This document shows, piece after piece, positions 34,590-45,585 of a stretch of DNA of 64,000 bases. A program made the translations under genes and the position numbers. This stretch comes from Charina bottae (Eukaryota > Chordata > Lepidosauria > Squamata > Charinaidae): contig JALMGJ010000003.1 of assembly GCA_023362775.1 (NCBI GenBank), forward strand, positions 75,501,355 to 75,565,354, written 5' to 3'. The notes beneath the pieces are model-generated. The model was not told the DNA's origin and ran no database searches. It was given only the letters and a program-made list of their open reading frames with translations. The first letter of the stretch is position 1; the number at the start of each line of letters is the position of its first letter.

Positions 34590-34744
34590 GATGCAAAAAA
34601 GAAAGGAGGTTCAGGCCAGACATCAGGAGGAGCTTTCTGACTGTACAAGTGTTCAATCAGTGGAACAGACTGTCACGTGATGTGGTGAGTTCTTCTTTGC
34701 TGGAGGTCTTCAAACAGAGGCTGGATGGTCATCTGTCAGAAATA
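34590..34744 (+). mobile_element. CR1 LINE 3' region, left part
   Basis: The text GGAGGTTCAGGCCAGACATC, GGAACAGACTGTCACGTGAT and GAGGCTGGATGGTCATCTGT is classic CR1 3' sequence. It is cut at CTCTAGAG by two MITEs and resumes at 35151. Confidence 0.85.
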
Positions 34745-34752
34745 CTCTAGAG

Positions 34753-34999
34753 CATAGCTTTCCAAAGTGTGTGTCGTGACACACTACTGTGTCTCCTGCG
34801 GTGTCCTGGTGTGTCGCGCGCAAACCCGGAAGCGCTGATGGGGGAACGGCGGCAGCGATGGCGCTGATTGGCGGGGATGCCGCTTCTTCTGGTTCCCCCC
34901 ATCAGCGCATCCAGATTTGCGTGCGACACACCAGGACACTGCAGGCCGTGCCACCGCCATTGGTGTGTGTCACCAACGTGAAAAGTTTGGAAAGCTCTG
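34753..34999 (+). mobile_element. hAT MITE, family 2 subfamily B (internal palindrome)
   Basis: The ends CATAGCTTTCCAAA and TTTGGAAAGCTCTG belong to family 2. The octamer CTCTAGAG flanks it at 34745-34752 and 35000-35007. The inside is a GC-rich palindrome around GATTGGCGGGG that also occurs at 45586-45853 and differs from subfamily A. Confidence 0.9.
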
Positions 35000-35007
35000 C
35001 TCTAGAG

Positions 35008-35142
35008 CAGTGTTTCTCAACCTTGGCAACTTTAAGATGTGTGGACTAGAACTTCCAGAATTCCCCAGCCAGCCGTGCTGGCTGGGGAATTCTGGGAATT
35101 GAAGTCCACTCATCTAAAAATTGCCAAGGTTGAGAAGCACTG
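35008..35142. mobile_element. hAT MITE, family 1, sharing a target octamer with its neighbour
   Basis: A palindromic 135-bp copy starting CAGTGTTTCTCAACC. It is flanked by CTCTAGAG at 35000-35007 and 35143-35150. The left octamer is also the right flank of the preceding MITE. Confidence 0.94.
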
Positions 35143-35150
35143 CTCTAGAG

Positions 35151-35220
35151 GATCCTGCTCTGAGCTGGGGTTAGACTAGATGATCTCAATTGTTATTTCT
35201 AACTCTACGAGTCTATGAAA
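35151..35220 (+). mobile_element. CR1 LINE 3' end, right part
   Basis: TTAGACTAGATGATCTCAAT and CTAACTCTACGAGTCTATGA are the CR1 3' terminus. It continues the 34590-34744 piece. Confidence 0.85.
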
Positions 35221-35274
35221 ATTTTCAGCATATGCTCGTTCAAACAGTTCTTGACTATACTTGAGACCTTAAGA

Positions 35275-35523
35275 CAGAGCTTTCCAAACTGTGTGTCGGG
35301 ACACGTTAGTGTGTCGGCTGCAGTGTCTGGGTGTGTCACGGCTGCTGCTGCCTCCTGGCTTCCGCGCAGGTCCTAGTGCCTGCCTTGTGCCTTGCTGCCT
35401 CCAAACCTGCTATGATTCCGTGCAGGTCCTAGTGCCTGCCTTGTGCCCTGCTGTAAGAGTGTGTCGCAAAATGATGCATGTCTAAAAAGTGTGTCACCAA
35501 CATGAAAAGTTTGGAAAGCTCTA
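35275..35523 (+). mobile_element. hAT MITE, family 2 subfamily A
   Basis: The ends are CAGAGCTTTCCAAACTG and GTTTGGAAAGCTCTA. The flanks CCTTAAGA (35267-35274) and CTTTAAGA (35524-35531) match at 7/8. It has about two internal tandem units. Confidence 0.92.
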
Positions 35524-35531
35524 CTTTAAGA

Positions 35532-36772
35532 AGACTTTTCCAACATTATGTTTTCCAGCTGCATTGAACTGACCCCCAGAATTATGAGCCACTCCCCAGT
35601 GGTAGGAAGGACTGTTCTGAATCCTGGCCTGGTTATGTACCTCTAATACCCCACCTGTCATGCTTGGCTGTGGGCAGCTGCAACTTACTAAGTAAAATGA
35701 GAATAGCTTGGAAACAATACTGGAAGCAAAGTCTGGTAATTTTGAAGTTTGGGGATAATAAATTATGCATTTTAATGCTGAAAGAAAATATTTTGATTTG
35801 AAACTTTGGTTCCCAACTTTATTTGCATATTCCAGGATAGTCCTTACTTTATTCACTAGTCAAATTCGCTCTATTTTGTTTGGCTGGTTTTATCTGACAA
35901 TATAATTTGAGTTTTCTATTAGCACCTATATTCAGGAACAAGATTAATATGTGTGGGATGCAGTGGCTGGATTTGCACCTCATGTTAAGCCATAGTTTGC
36001 TTGAAGATAGTTTGTTGTATAAACCACAGTTGTCAGGTTCACATACTGCATTAAGTTAAAACTATACTGTATTATGGATTAGTGCATTGTGTGAACCTCT
36101 GTATTTGTGGGAGTGAATCAACAGAAATGAACAAAGCATGAATGAATGAATGAATGAATGAATGAATGAATGAATGAATGAATGAACAAAGCATTTCTCC
36201 TGTGTTCAAAGTGCTTCACATTTCAGTAATTGTAACCTCAGACTGAGGCTTGTTCTGATTATTACCACCATCATACTTCAAATGGGGCCAAGACTGAATG
36301 AGAGGGGATTCCCACAGGGCTGAAATATGCAATATGTGGGATGTGGGAGGTCGCTGTCTGGATTTTCCCTTTGTCTTTCAACTTTAAAAACAGCTAGAGG
36401 GGCTCTGATTATAACAGGCAGAGCAGCAGCCCTTGCAAGAAGAGGTTAAATGTTTTTCAGCATTTACAGATTCTGATCTTTGTCTCAATCACATCACCAA
36501 AGCTACTGTTAAGCTTAAGGAGGAATCTGTTGCACCTTTTTTTTTCCTCCAGTGAGACTAAGTGTTTTGGTGGTAGTTCACAAAAAAGTGAATCCATTAT
36601 AAACCTTTTTTTTAATAAGCTCCTAAAACAAGAAAACTTTGTCAGTAAGAAAAGGCTTTTATTCGGACAGGTTATAGTTGGAACTCAGATGTGATTGTGC
36701 AGGTAACCAGTGCCAACAATTCTCTTAGCTTTTCCCTTCACCCTGCCAGCCGGCTTGGTTTTGGGTGTATTC
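35532..36772. other. Intergenic stretch, no gene recognised
   Basis: Unique-looking sequence. A (GAAT)n run at about 36141-36186 and a short poly-T are the only notable tracts. Confidence 0.5.
36141..36186. repeat. (GAAT)n microsatellite
   Basis: About eleven tandem GAAT units. The flanking GAACAAAGCAT occurs on both sides. Confidence 0.93.
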
Positions 36773-36783
36773 AATGTGTAAAA

Positions 36784-36982
36784 TTCAAGAGCATGCAAAT
36801 GCAAGTAGATGAATAGGTACCACTTCGGTGGGAAGATAACAGCGTTCCGCGTGCGTCATGCCGGCCACATGACCGTGGAAGCGTCTTCGGACAACGCTGG
36901 CTCTTCGGCTAACAAATGGAGATGAGCACCGGCCCGTAGAGTCGGACACGACTGCAAAAATGTGTGGGGGGAACCTTTACCT
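36784..36982 (+). mobile_element. Sauria-type SINE, 5'-truncated
   Basis: It lacks the tRNA head and starts within the body at GAGCATGCAAATGCAAGTAG. The flanks AATGTGTAAAA (36773-36783 and 36983-36993) form an 11-bp duplication, so truncation happened at insertion. Confidence 0.92.
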
Positions 36983-37448
36983 AATGTGTAAAAAGAATAC
37001 TGGAATTGAGGATTCCATGAATGCTTTGCATTCCATGGCTATTTTTAGGGGGAATTTTTATTTGGACTGACCTACATGACAAATATTCAGCCTCTCTTCA
37101 GGTCAAAGAATCCAGAGGAAATATGCTCTGGTGGAAAAGTGGTCAATGCAGCGTTATACTCAGATGCCAGAGCAACTTAACAACAACTGAGATGAACCTG
37201 ACAAAACAGACACATCATTTATTTTTATACAGCAGCATCACTGCTCATGGTGCTTTACATGGGGAAAGGCCAATGTATTTATTGATATTAGTCACTCTCT
37301 TCTCCAGACCAGCCTTCCCCAAACAGATGCTATCTAAATGTGTTGGAATACCACTGTTTGAACTTTTAACTAGCATGATCAACAGTGGTTTAGGCAGTGG
37401 AAGAGTAGATAATGAAATAATTAAGACAATTATTTAGTTCATTTTATA

Positions 37449-37760
37449 CTAGGCTCAGTGGTTAAGACGCCAGACTTGTCAATCGGAAGGTTGGCGGTTC
37501 GAGACCCGAGTGCCGCGTGATGGAGTGAGCTCCCGCACTCGCCCCAGCTCTTGCCAACCTAGCAATTCGAGAGCATGCAAATGCAAGTAGATAAATAGGT
37601 ACCACTTCCGTGGGATGTTAACAGCGTTCTGCGCAGGTCATGCCAGCCACATGACCGTGGAAGCATCTTCGGACAGCGCTGGCTCTTTGGCTAAGAAACG
37701 GAGATGAGCACCGGCCCCTGGAGTCGGACACTGTGCAGGGGAAAACCTTTTTACCTTTTA
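37449..37760 (+). mobile_element. Sauria-type SINE, diverged subfamily
   Basis: The head reads GGCTCAGTGGTTAAGACGCC and has GGCGGTTCGAGACCC as its B-box region, different from the other copies. The body and BovB-like tail are present but diverged. Confidence 0.88.
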
Positions 37761-38225
37761 GTCTTCTCCCATCCAGTACTCCCCTCCTATGTGGTTATGC
37801 TGGAATAATGGGACAGCAGTGTGTTGGGGATGACTGTTCTATAGCATGGGGGGTAAGGGGAGGATGCAGAAGGAAAAGCAAATCTAATTTAAGATGGTTT
37901 TGTAACTAAGATGCAACAGGTAAAGTTCCTTAACCTTTACTAATGTTGCTTGATGATGGCAGAATACTTTAGTTTCACCAGCCAGTTAAAGAGATGTGTC
38001 ACTGAAGCTAGATCAGAGCTGGAAATTGATTTTAATAACTATGTGATTGGAGTCTTCATGCCTATTGAACAGAAGAGTTACCTGCTGCACCTCTTAGGGC
38101 AAAATGTCCACTGGCCTTTGTTTTTCTGTCACATATTCAAGGCTCCTACATTCTTTTTTTCCAGAATCAAGATATTACTAGACTTTATACAATAATATCT
38201 CAGCAAGAGGTAGCGCTGGACCAAC

Positions 38226-38305
38226 CTTTTCTGAGCTTAGAAGCTAAGAAGGGTCAGGCCTGGTTAATACTTGGATAGGAGATCATGGAATATTGGGACT
38301 GGGGA
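38226..38305 (+). pseudogene. 5S rRNA-like sequence (partial)
   Basis: The stretch TTAGAAGCTAAGAAGGGTCA, GGCCTGGTTAATACTTGGAT, AGGAGATC follows the vertebrate 5S rRNA middle and 3' part with scattered substitutions. The 5' third of 5S is not recognisable, and the end drifts after ATTGGGACT. It could be a 5S pseudogene or the 5S-derived head of a SINE of the SINE3/AmnSINE type. Confidence 0.8.
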
Positions 38306-38784
38306 GTCAAAAAACATCCTGGAAGGACGCAGTGACAGACCATTTCCATAGTGTTCCCAAGAAAACGGCAGGGTTTTATCCAATTTCTGGAGTCATCAGA
38401 AGTTGAGCTTAGCTATGAAAATAGGATGGAGTTCTATGTAAAAATTTGGACTCATGATCAGGATCAGAAATATAGCTGGCATCATCTAGTAGTAAAGGCT
38501 TGCAAATATGGAACATCAATGTTAGAAAATAACAGGTTTACTGGCTCATAATGCCAGGATGTGTTACAGAAAGTGCTTTCTTGTCCTTTCTTGTTTTTCA
38601 GATGCAAAAGAAGATTATTAAAAAATTAAAAAGCTGGCAGCTATTGTTGGCATAAACTCAGACTTCCATTTTTTTTAACCCTTTTGTTTTGATTGAACTA
38701 CTTTTGATTCCTGCAGCTGGCTAGGACTTTCTAAATGTCAGGATGGAGGTTGGGTCTGAGGGGGAGGAGGATGAGCCGGTAGTG

Positions 38785-38968
38785 CAGTGGGAAACCTTTT
38801 TTCTGCCAAGGGTCATTTGGATATTTTTAAAATCATTCGCGGAATGGGGGGCGGGGTTTGCAGGCGGGAGCCAATCGTGCGGAAGGACCTGTGGTTGCCT
38901 TGGGAGGGCCAGACCAAATGATTTTGCGGGACTTATACGGCCCGTGGGTCGGATGTTCCCCACCTTTG
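38785..38968. mobile_element. hAT-like MITE, family 3
   Basis: It begins CAGTGGGAAACCTTTTTTCT and ends GTTCCCCACCTTTG. The flanks CGGTAGTG (38777-38784) and CAGTAGTG (38969-38976) match at 7/8. The inner arms carry CATTTGG and CAAATGATTTTGCGG as inverted partners. Confidence 0.7.
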
Positions 38969-39039
38969 CAGTAGTGGATGGTGCGAATTTTGAATTGGGG
39001 ATTCAGCAGTTGATTGGAGACAACCAGGGGCCAGCCTCT

Positions 39040-39885
39040 CCTCCACCTATCAGTGCGCACGAAAGAAGGTGGGAAAGGCGGGTCGAACAGAAGGAGGTAT
39101 GATTGGTCCCTGCAAGGAAACGGCGGGAAAGCCTGAGATTTAAAGAGCGCCAGGACCAGGAACAGGTTGCTGGAGACAACCGTTCACACTGCTTGCAGAC
39201 GCCTTCTGTGAATCGCGAATCCGCCCAAGACCTTGTGCTCCAGCCTTGCCTTGCTACCACCGTGTGCTCCCTGAGGTATCATAAAGCCTCGATCCCGAGC
39301 CCCACCTTGCAACTGCACCAAGTACCAATTCTGAGCCTCGCCTTGCCACCGTGCCAAGCTTCGTCCCCGAGCCTCGCCTCGCCCCGGACTCCGTGCCTGA
39401 GCCTTGCCTTGCCGCCGTGCCAGGCTCCGTTCCCGAGACTCACCTCGCCGCCGCTTCAAACCTCGCGCCTGAGCCCCGTCTTGCTGTCGCGCCAAGCCCC
39501 AGTTCCAAGCCTCGCCTCATGCTTTGGACTTTGCGCCTGAGCCTCGCCTTGCTGCCGCACCAAGCTCCGTTTCCGAGTCACACCTTGCTGCCGCTTTGGA
39601 CTACGTGCCCGAGCCTTGCCGCCACGCAGCCCTGCGTGCCTCAGCCCTGCTCTGCCGTGGTTTTGGACCACGCGCTCTTGTGCCATGCTTTGTTCCCGGA
39701 CTGGTCGGTTCACCACGTGGCCTGCTTTCCGCTTACGCTGACCGCATGTGGCCCTGCTCTGTAACCAAACCACGTGCTTAATCTGTGTGGAGATTATTGT
39801 GTGTTTTGTCAATAAAAGATTGCTATGTCACCGCTTCCTGTGTTGGCCTTAGTTGGAACAGGACACTAAACTAGAAGTGAAGTGT
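39040..39885 (+). repeat. LTR-like repeat with promoter-type and polyadenylation signals
   Basis: A CCAAT-type GATTGGTCC (39110), a TATA-like GATTTAAAGAGCG (39137) and an AATAAA at about 39812 followed by a GT-rich stretch give the order expected in an LTR or a promoter-bearing repeat. The terminal TG/CA and a duplication could not be fixed. A minisatellite fills the middle. A 28-bp block recurs at 40902. Confidence 0.4.
39290..39650 (+). repeat. 36-bp GC-rich minisatellite
   Basis: Units starting GAGCCTCGCCTTGCC repeat about every 36 bp and alternate between two types, one ending in CAAGCTCCGTTCC and one in TTGGACTACGTGCC. That gives a 72-bp higher-order unit. Because 36 is a multiple of three, several frames stay open and give Pro/Leu/Ala-rich ORFs. 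I regard these ORFs as by-products. Confidence 0.8.
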
Positions 39886-40047
39886 ACAAAGCAATCCCTT
39901 GGCCCAGAAGGGATCCCTTTATCCCTAGGTAAATTTGCAGTCTGTCTTTTGCTTGTTCAGTACTGCGATTCAAAAAAGATAAAGGGAAAATGCAGGGGTT
40001 TTCATTGCTGTTTCTTTTCCCTAAAAGTGAAAGGTTATACTATATAT

Positions 40048-40300
40048 CAGAGCTTTCCAAACTGTGTGTCGGGACACATTAGTGTGTCGGCTGCAGTGTC
40101 TGGGTGTGTCGCGGCTGCTGCTGCCTCCGAGCCCTGCCAGGATTCCAGGCAGGCCCTAGTGCCTTCCTTGTGCCTTGCTGCCTCCAAACCTGCTGTGATT
40201 CCGCGCAGGTCCTAGTGCCTGCCTTGTGCCCTGCTGTAACAGTGTGTCACAAAATGATGCATGTCTAACATCACCAACATGAAAAGTTTGGAAAGCTCTG
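40048..40300 (+). mobile_element. hAT MITE, family 2 subfamily A (two internal units)
   Basis: The ends are CAGAGCTTTCCAAACTG and GTTTGGAAAGCTCTG. A perfect duplication, CTATATAT, lies at 40040-40047 and 40301-40308. The inside shows two ~55-bp units. Confidence 0.94.
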
Positions 40301-40308
40301 CTATATAT

Positions 40309-40900
40309 AGTAGGCCAAAGCAAGCTGCTTTGGTAATATAGTCATTCTTCACAGGAGAAAACAAAAATGGCAAGTTTCTTCTTCCAGAAAATTATAATTA
40401 AGTAGCAAACTTTGGAATTCATAGCATTTAATCAGAGAAGTTGCTCTCTAAGCTTGCATGGTGTTTCATCATGCAGGACAACATCTGTTCCTGTTAACTC
40501 ATTTTTGTTTGTTTGCTTAACATCTCGTTTGATGAAGAGTTCTGAACCAAGAATTGAAACTGTCACTTCTTAAAAAGGGTATTATATCATTATTGCTTCG
40601 GTATTTTTCCTAATAGCCAACACTGTAATTGCAATTTCTGACTGCTCGGGGGAATACTGAATGTATCTGTTCAGAAAGGAAAGTCAAGAATCAAGAAAAT
40701 ATGGACACGTACCATCTAATCAACCTTAATTTCCATGTATAACTGGGGGCCGAATTAGACATGAGTTAGTAGTATGGCCTGCAGAGCTGCTTTTATTTAT
40801 TCAAGGATGGGGCAGGAAGCACCATCTGGATTGGGACACTGGCATGCTGAGAAGGAGGTCTTATGTTCTTTCTCCTTGTGGCAGTCCTGATCTAGAATTC
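40309..40900. other. Intergenic stretch, no feature recognised
   Basis: No recognised exon or repeat. Confidence 0.5.
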
Positions 40901-40929
40901 AGCCACCGTGTGCTCCCTGAGGTATCATA

Positions 40930-41251
40930 AAAAGGTAAGGGTTCCCCCTGCACATTTGTGCAGTCATGCAGGCCGGTGCTCATCTCCGTTTGTTAGCCAA
41001 AGAGCCAGCGTTGTCCGAAGACGCTTCCATGGTCGTGGCCGGCATGACGCATGCAGAACGCTGTTACCTACCCACCGAAGTGGTACCTATTCATCTACTT
41101 GCATTTGCATGCTTTCGAATTTCTAGGTTGGCAAGAGCTGGGGCTAGTGCAGGAGCTTACTCCGTCACGCGGGACTAGGGATTCGAACCTCTGAACTTGT
41201 GATCTTCTGATCGACAAGCCTGGCGTCTTACCCACTGAGCCATCATGCCCC
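40930..41251 (-). mobile_element. Sauria-type SINE, near full length
   Basis: A minus-strand copy with head, body and BovB-like tail. TATCATA flanks it at 40923-40929 and 41252-41258. It landed next to a 28-bp piece shared with the LTR-like repeat at 39257. Confidence 0.92.
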
Positions 41252-41317
41252 TATCATAGCAGGGAGTGAAAAGTTAACACCCATAGATTTTGCCTATACT
41301 AGTTATTGTGTAAATGT

Positions 41318-41331
41318 GGGGGGGGGGGGGG
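41318..41331. repeat. Poly-G run
   Basis: An uninterrupted G tract of about 14 bases. Confidence 0.9.
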
Positions 41332-41698
41332 ACAGCTACTGTATGTACTATCTATTTAATAAAATCCACAACTGTTTTGTCCATGGGCCTATATAAAAAT
41401 CTAACCTCATACTACTGAAATAATACGTATATCTTTATTTCATCATTTACTTCTGTCCTTCCTCTGTTTTCACTAAAACAAATTTTAGATTGTAAACACC
41501 TTGGGATAAAGGTGTCTCTTCTTGTGTTCTGTAAAGATGTACAGCACCTTATGCCTACCTCGCTTCCTAACGTTTCCTGCAGTTTCTATAGAAGCAATTA
41601 CATTTTTTTCTTTATATTTGTTCTCTGGTTTATAAGAATCCCCCAAGATCTTATTAGTCCTAGGGACAGATCCAAATAATCACTGGTTTTGTTCTTTT

Positions 41699-41740
41699 GA
41701 GAGAGGGAGGGAGGGAGGGAGGGAGGGAGGGAGAGAGGAG
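41699..41740. repeat. (GGGA)n simple repeat
   Basis: Tandem GGGA units with GAGA edges. Confidence 0.9.
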
Positions 41741-41759
41741 GAGTGGAGCTTTGGTAAAA

Positions 41760-42000
41760 GCTATCTTTTGGACTAAATACATTTTACTTTGGCCACATAA
41801 TGAGAAGACAGGATACCCTGGAGAAGAAGCTGATGCTAGGGAAAGTGGAAGGCAAAAGGAAGAGGGGCCGACCAAGGGCAAGATGGATGGATGATATTCT
41901 GGAGGTGACGGACTTGACCTTGGGGGAGCAGGGGATGGTGACGGCCGACAGGAAGCTCTGGCGTGGGCTGGTCCATGAAGGCACGAAGAGTTTCCATCTA
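41760..42000 (+). pseudogene. BovB/RTE-type LINE ORF2 C-terminal fragment
   Basis: The plus-strand frame reads GHIMRRQDTLEKKLMLGKVE, then GKRKRGRPRARWMDDI and a W..LVHEGTKS ending. This is the C-terminal signature of BovB-type ORF2 proteins. The copy is truncated to about 80 codons with no start, and a GGGA repeat lies on its 5' side. BovB-like LINEs are thought to mobilise the Sauria SINEs seen here. Confidence 0.8.
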
Positions 42001-42607
42001 AATAATACTTTCCCATTCTCTTTTAAGTTATTTAAATATGGAATAGAGCTATTTGTTTGATAAATGTTCTATTTGAAGCATACCTACCTCATTCTTTATC
42101 CCCATTCCCTGAGTATTTTATAAAAATCAGTAATAAGACAGTCCCTGTTTTCAGGCTTATAATCTTCCACTAGTTTTGGAAGAACCTAGTAGCTCGGTGA
42201 CCCTTTAGTCGCTCCTACTGTTACTTGCATTTTTGATCTAAGATTAAGCAGTGCATAAAGATAGGCAATTTCCTTTAACATAAAAATATCAAGTTGCTAG
42301 GCCATCAGGACTGTAAAAAGGATCAAACTTCTCTGTGGTCAGGAAATCTTGGAAGTCCTGTGATGGATGCAGTGATCCACATTCAGTTTTATGGACAATG
42401 CTGGACACCCCAACAAAATAAGATGTGGGCACTGTAATGTGAGCATTTTGAGGAATGTATTATTTGATTAATTAGGTTAGATTAAAAATAACTACAGGAA
42501 TTTAAATGAGATGAAAATATTCCCCTTTGCTATTAGCATCCCAGTGATATTTGTGTTATCCTAACTCAAATCTTCCAATAATCGCTCACTCCTGTAATTT
42601 TTTCCCT
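42001..42607. other. Intergenic stretch, no feature recognised
   Basis: AT-rich unique sequence without a recognisable exon. Confidence 0.5.
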
Positions 42608-42858
42608 TATTATTATTTATTTATTTAATTTTTATCCCGCCTTTATTATTTTTATAAATAACTCAAGGTGGTGAACATACCTAATACTCCTTCCTCCTCC
42701 TCTTTTTCCCACAACAACCACCCTGTGAGGTGAGTTGGGCTGAGAGAGAGAGAGACTGGCCCAAGGTCACCCAGCCGGCTTTCATGCCTAAGGCGGGACT
42801 AGAACTCACATACTCCTGGTTTCTAGCCCGTTGCCTTAACCACTAGACCAAACTGGCT
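42608..42858 (-). mobile_element. tRNA-derived SINE, type A
   Basis: A minus-strand copy with an AT-rich tail at 42608, the CCCGCCTTTATTATTTTTAT block, the CAACCACCCTGTGAGGTGAG body and the head complement ACTAGACCAAACTGGCT. Confidence 0.88.
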
Positions 42859-45577
42859 GTTATGATAAATAGGTGGCCCAGTGCTAATTTAGGATCTTAC
42901 AACAATTACTGCTTCACTACATTTTTATGAAGTTTAGTCTTCATTACAAAACTAGCAAAGAAGCCAACTAGTTTGGCAAATGAGCAGTATTTCATGTCCA
43001 TCATCTCTATTTGTGTTTTTTTTCCCATGGGTTACTTTTGATTGAAATGCTTGGTTTTCTCTCTGCTTTCTCATATGGATAGTTGTCCAAATTCACCATT
43101 ATGCCTTGTGTTCTCATGAGATCACTTCGAAAATCCGTTCTATTTATAGTGCACAGATGATGTTCATTTCACCTTTTACTATTTAATGCACATTATAAAC
43201 ATGTGTGATATTGCTTTGGGTTGTTGCTGCCATTCCATTGTGGTAACAAGGTCTGAAAACCCCGTCAGATGATGTTATGAAGTCAATAAAAATCAGTACT
43301 AGAAGCAGCATGACATTATGGACTGTCAGGGCAGAGCTATAGATAATGATAACACTACAAGAGAAGCTAGGACCTGAACCCAGGAATTGCACCAGAACTT
43401 CAGCCTCTTGATAAAGACTGGACTAGAGAGGAGGAAGCTGGGGCTAAAGGATAAATCAGGAAACAGGGCCCAAGAGCAAGCCAATAGTCGTCATGACCAA
43501 TGACCAAAATATATATGCCAACCCTCACTTGTGCAGGGGAGATTCCAGCGCCACAGGACGTCCTCTTATATTCCTTCCAATCCAGGAAGATCTCATGGCC
43601 AGGCTGGGCGGGTGGGGCCAGACCAAGGCACAAATATACTTCCATTACAGGTTGGTAACCGGCCTGAGGGAAGGACAATTCTGCTTCAGAGGCTAATTGG
43701 ACGGTAGTCTAAACCTTTTAATAGAGGTAATGAAAACATTCTCCACTGCGCTGGAAGGCAGCAGGCTAGTTTAAGGAATGCAGGGCAATTAGATGATACA
43801 CAGCCCTCTCTTGCAGTTGCCTCCCAGCACCTGCTGCCTGGGATGGCTGTACATAAAGATTAAAAAGAAAAAGGGGAGGGGGAATCCAGAGGTTCAAGTT
43901 TCTGTGTGAGGCAGCTATAGCAAGAAATAGATGGGAGATGAATGGGCTCTATGTTGAATTGTTGGGAATAGCAACCATTTTCTTTGCCCTCAAATGCTGA
44001 GCATAATCTAACAACGAATGACTTTTGTGCTCATAATAAATTCAGTTCACTGATTCCATCTTGGGACAGACTTTGAACTGCAGATGAAGCGTCTTCCCTA
44101 ATTTAGGGAACTTTCTTGGTTTTTTCCCCCCATCCTATATTTTAGAACATCTCATCAGATGAAGAGTTTGGAAGAACTTGAAAGTGTTCATGCTGTTTTA
44201 TAACATTTTGTTTGATCCTTATGACAATATTACCCAGCTCTGAAGTCTGGGAAGGCTGAGCCTTCCTCTTTTTCTTAATTTTTCATTATTGAGTATGCTC
44301 AGGTTACTTCAGTGATGTTACTTCACTGAGGAAAGAGGACGAATAGTCACAATAACCATAACAATCCAAACAGTCCCCATGCTTTGCATTCCCAGTCTGT
44401 GAAGGCTGTTTTTCTTTTAACCTTCTGTCTGTTTCCTTTCTTTTCCCACACCTCATGTTCACACCTGCAAAATCAGCAAAGGGAGAAAGAAAAACCACAC
44501 AAAAGGAGAAAGCAGCAGCATTCCAGCAGGCCTTGGGTGGCCGCTACAATTCACTAGTTTTTAATAGGAGAGCTTGCATTCCTTCCCAAGGTCAGGAGCA
44601 GAGGCTTTGTCTGCTTGTGGTGAGTTTGGTAAAAACAGAATGAAAGACCCTTTCTACAGCAGGCCTAGGTCGTGGTGAGGAAGAAGAGGGGCATGCTCGC
44701 ACTGGAAGTTTAATGCACATTATTCAGAAACTGCCAAAGGCTCCAAGCAGAGTAAAGGGGGGAAAATACAGAGGTGTCCCTGGCTACAGTTGTAGAAATT
44801 TATCGCCTCAGTGATCATTCAAATATATATTAGCAATTACAGCACTGCTCTTCATCACCTTTGGACAGTACAGTGCTATGTATATCAAATAAGTCGCACT
44901 GAGTTTTATGGAGCTTAGTCCTCAGGAATACAGAGAATTTCTCAGATGATGCTAAATGTCCTAATCCCACTGACACCATGTTACAAATATTGTAAACTGA
45001 AACAATTCCCCACAAGGAAAGCTGGCAGGGAGCGTCGGCAATCACGATTGAGTTTAGACTTCCTGCTGGCTTCCCCACTGACTTGTGGGAAGCTGGCAGG
45101 GAGCGTTGGAAATGACGATCATGTGACCATTTGAGGTACTTTGTTGAAAAATTGTGACCCATGATGCACTGTTTCACCCAATTGAAGGTTACAAACATAC
45201 ACGAGAGTTTTAGTAATATATAGATTTGCAGAATATTTGCACAGGGCTCTGTGGGACTGTGCCTCACAACATACAGTAATCTTAATTGTTCAGATTGGTC
45301 TGTAAAGAACCAGTGAATGGAAGATTGCTTTGTGACTGATCCAATGGGCTTTTGTTGACCCTTCCATCAATGGCTCAGCAGAGATGATACAAAAGTCATA
45401 CCCAAAGTAGAATCTTAAGAATAGGTAAGAGAAAAATTTTGGTAAATAAAAATAAATAAAAAGCCTGATTTGGGCCATTTTTGCACTTGAGATTTAGTGC
45501 ACTAGAGACACATTCACCCAATCCTATTTGTGCTGATATAACAGTAATGAAAACAGGCTTAATACAGCTTCAGTAAT
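42859..45577. other. Intergenic stretch, no gene recognised
   Basis: No domain-bearing ORF. At 45018-45050 and 45089-45121 the string GAAAGCTGGCAGGGAGCGT (variant GGAAGCTGG...) is repeated, with a partly inverted piece between. It may be the core of a decayed MITE. Confidence 0.5.
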
Positions 45578-45585
45578 ACCTAGGC

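Noticed and set aside
37021..38195. ORFs of 138 codons (37021) and 81 codons (37950) as exons
   Set aside because: No recognisable domain, no convincing acceptor and donor pair, and a SINE lies between them.
39103..39812. Overlapping ORFs of 85-145 codons over the minisatellite
   Set aside because: They are open because the 36-bp unit is a multiple of three. No domain, no splice context, and frames are open on both strands.
44990..45145. A third Tc/mariner-type MITE
   Set aside because: There is a duplicated internal string and some inversion, but no terminal repeats or TA flanks could be identified.
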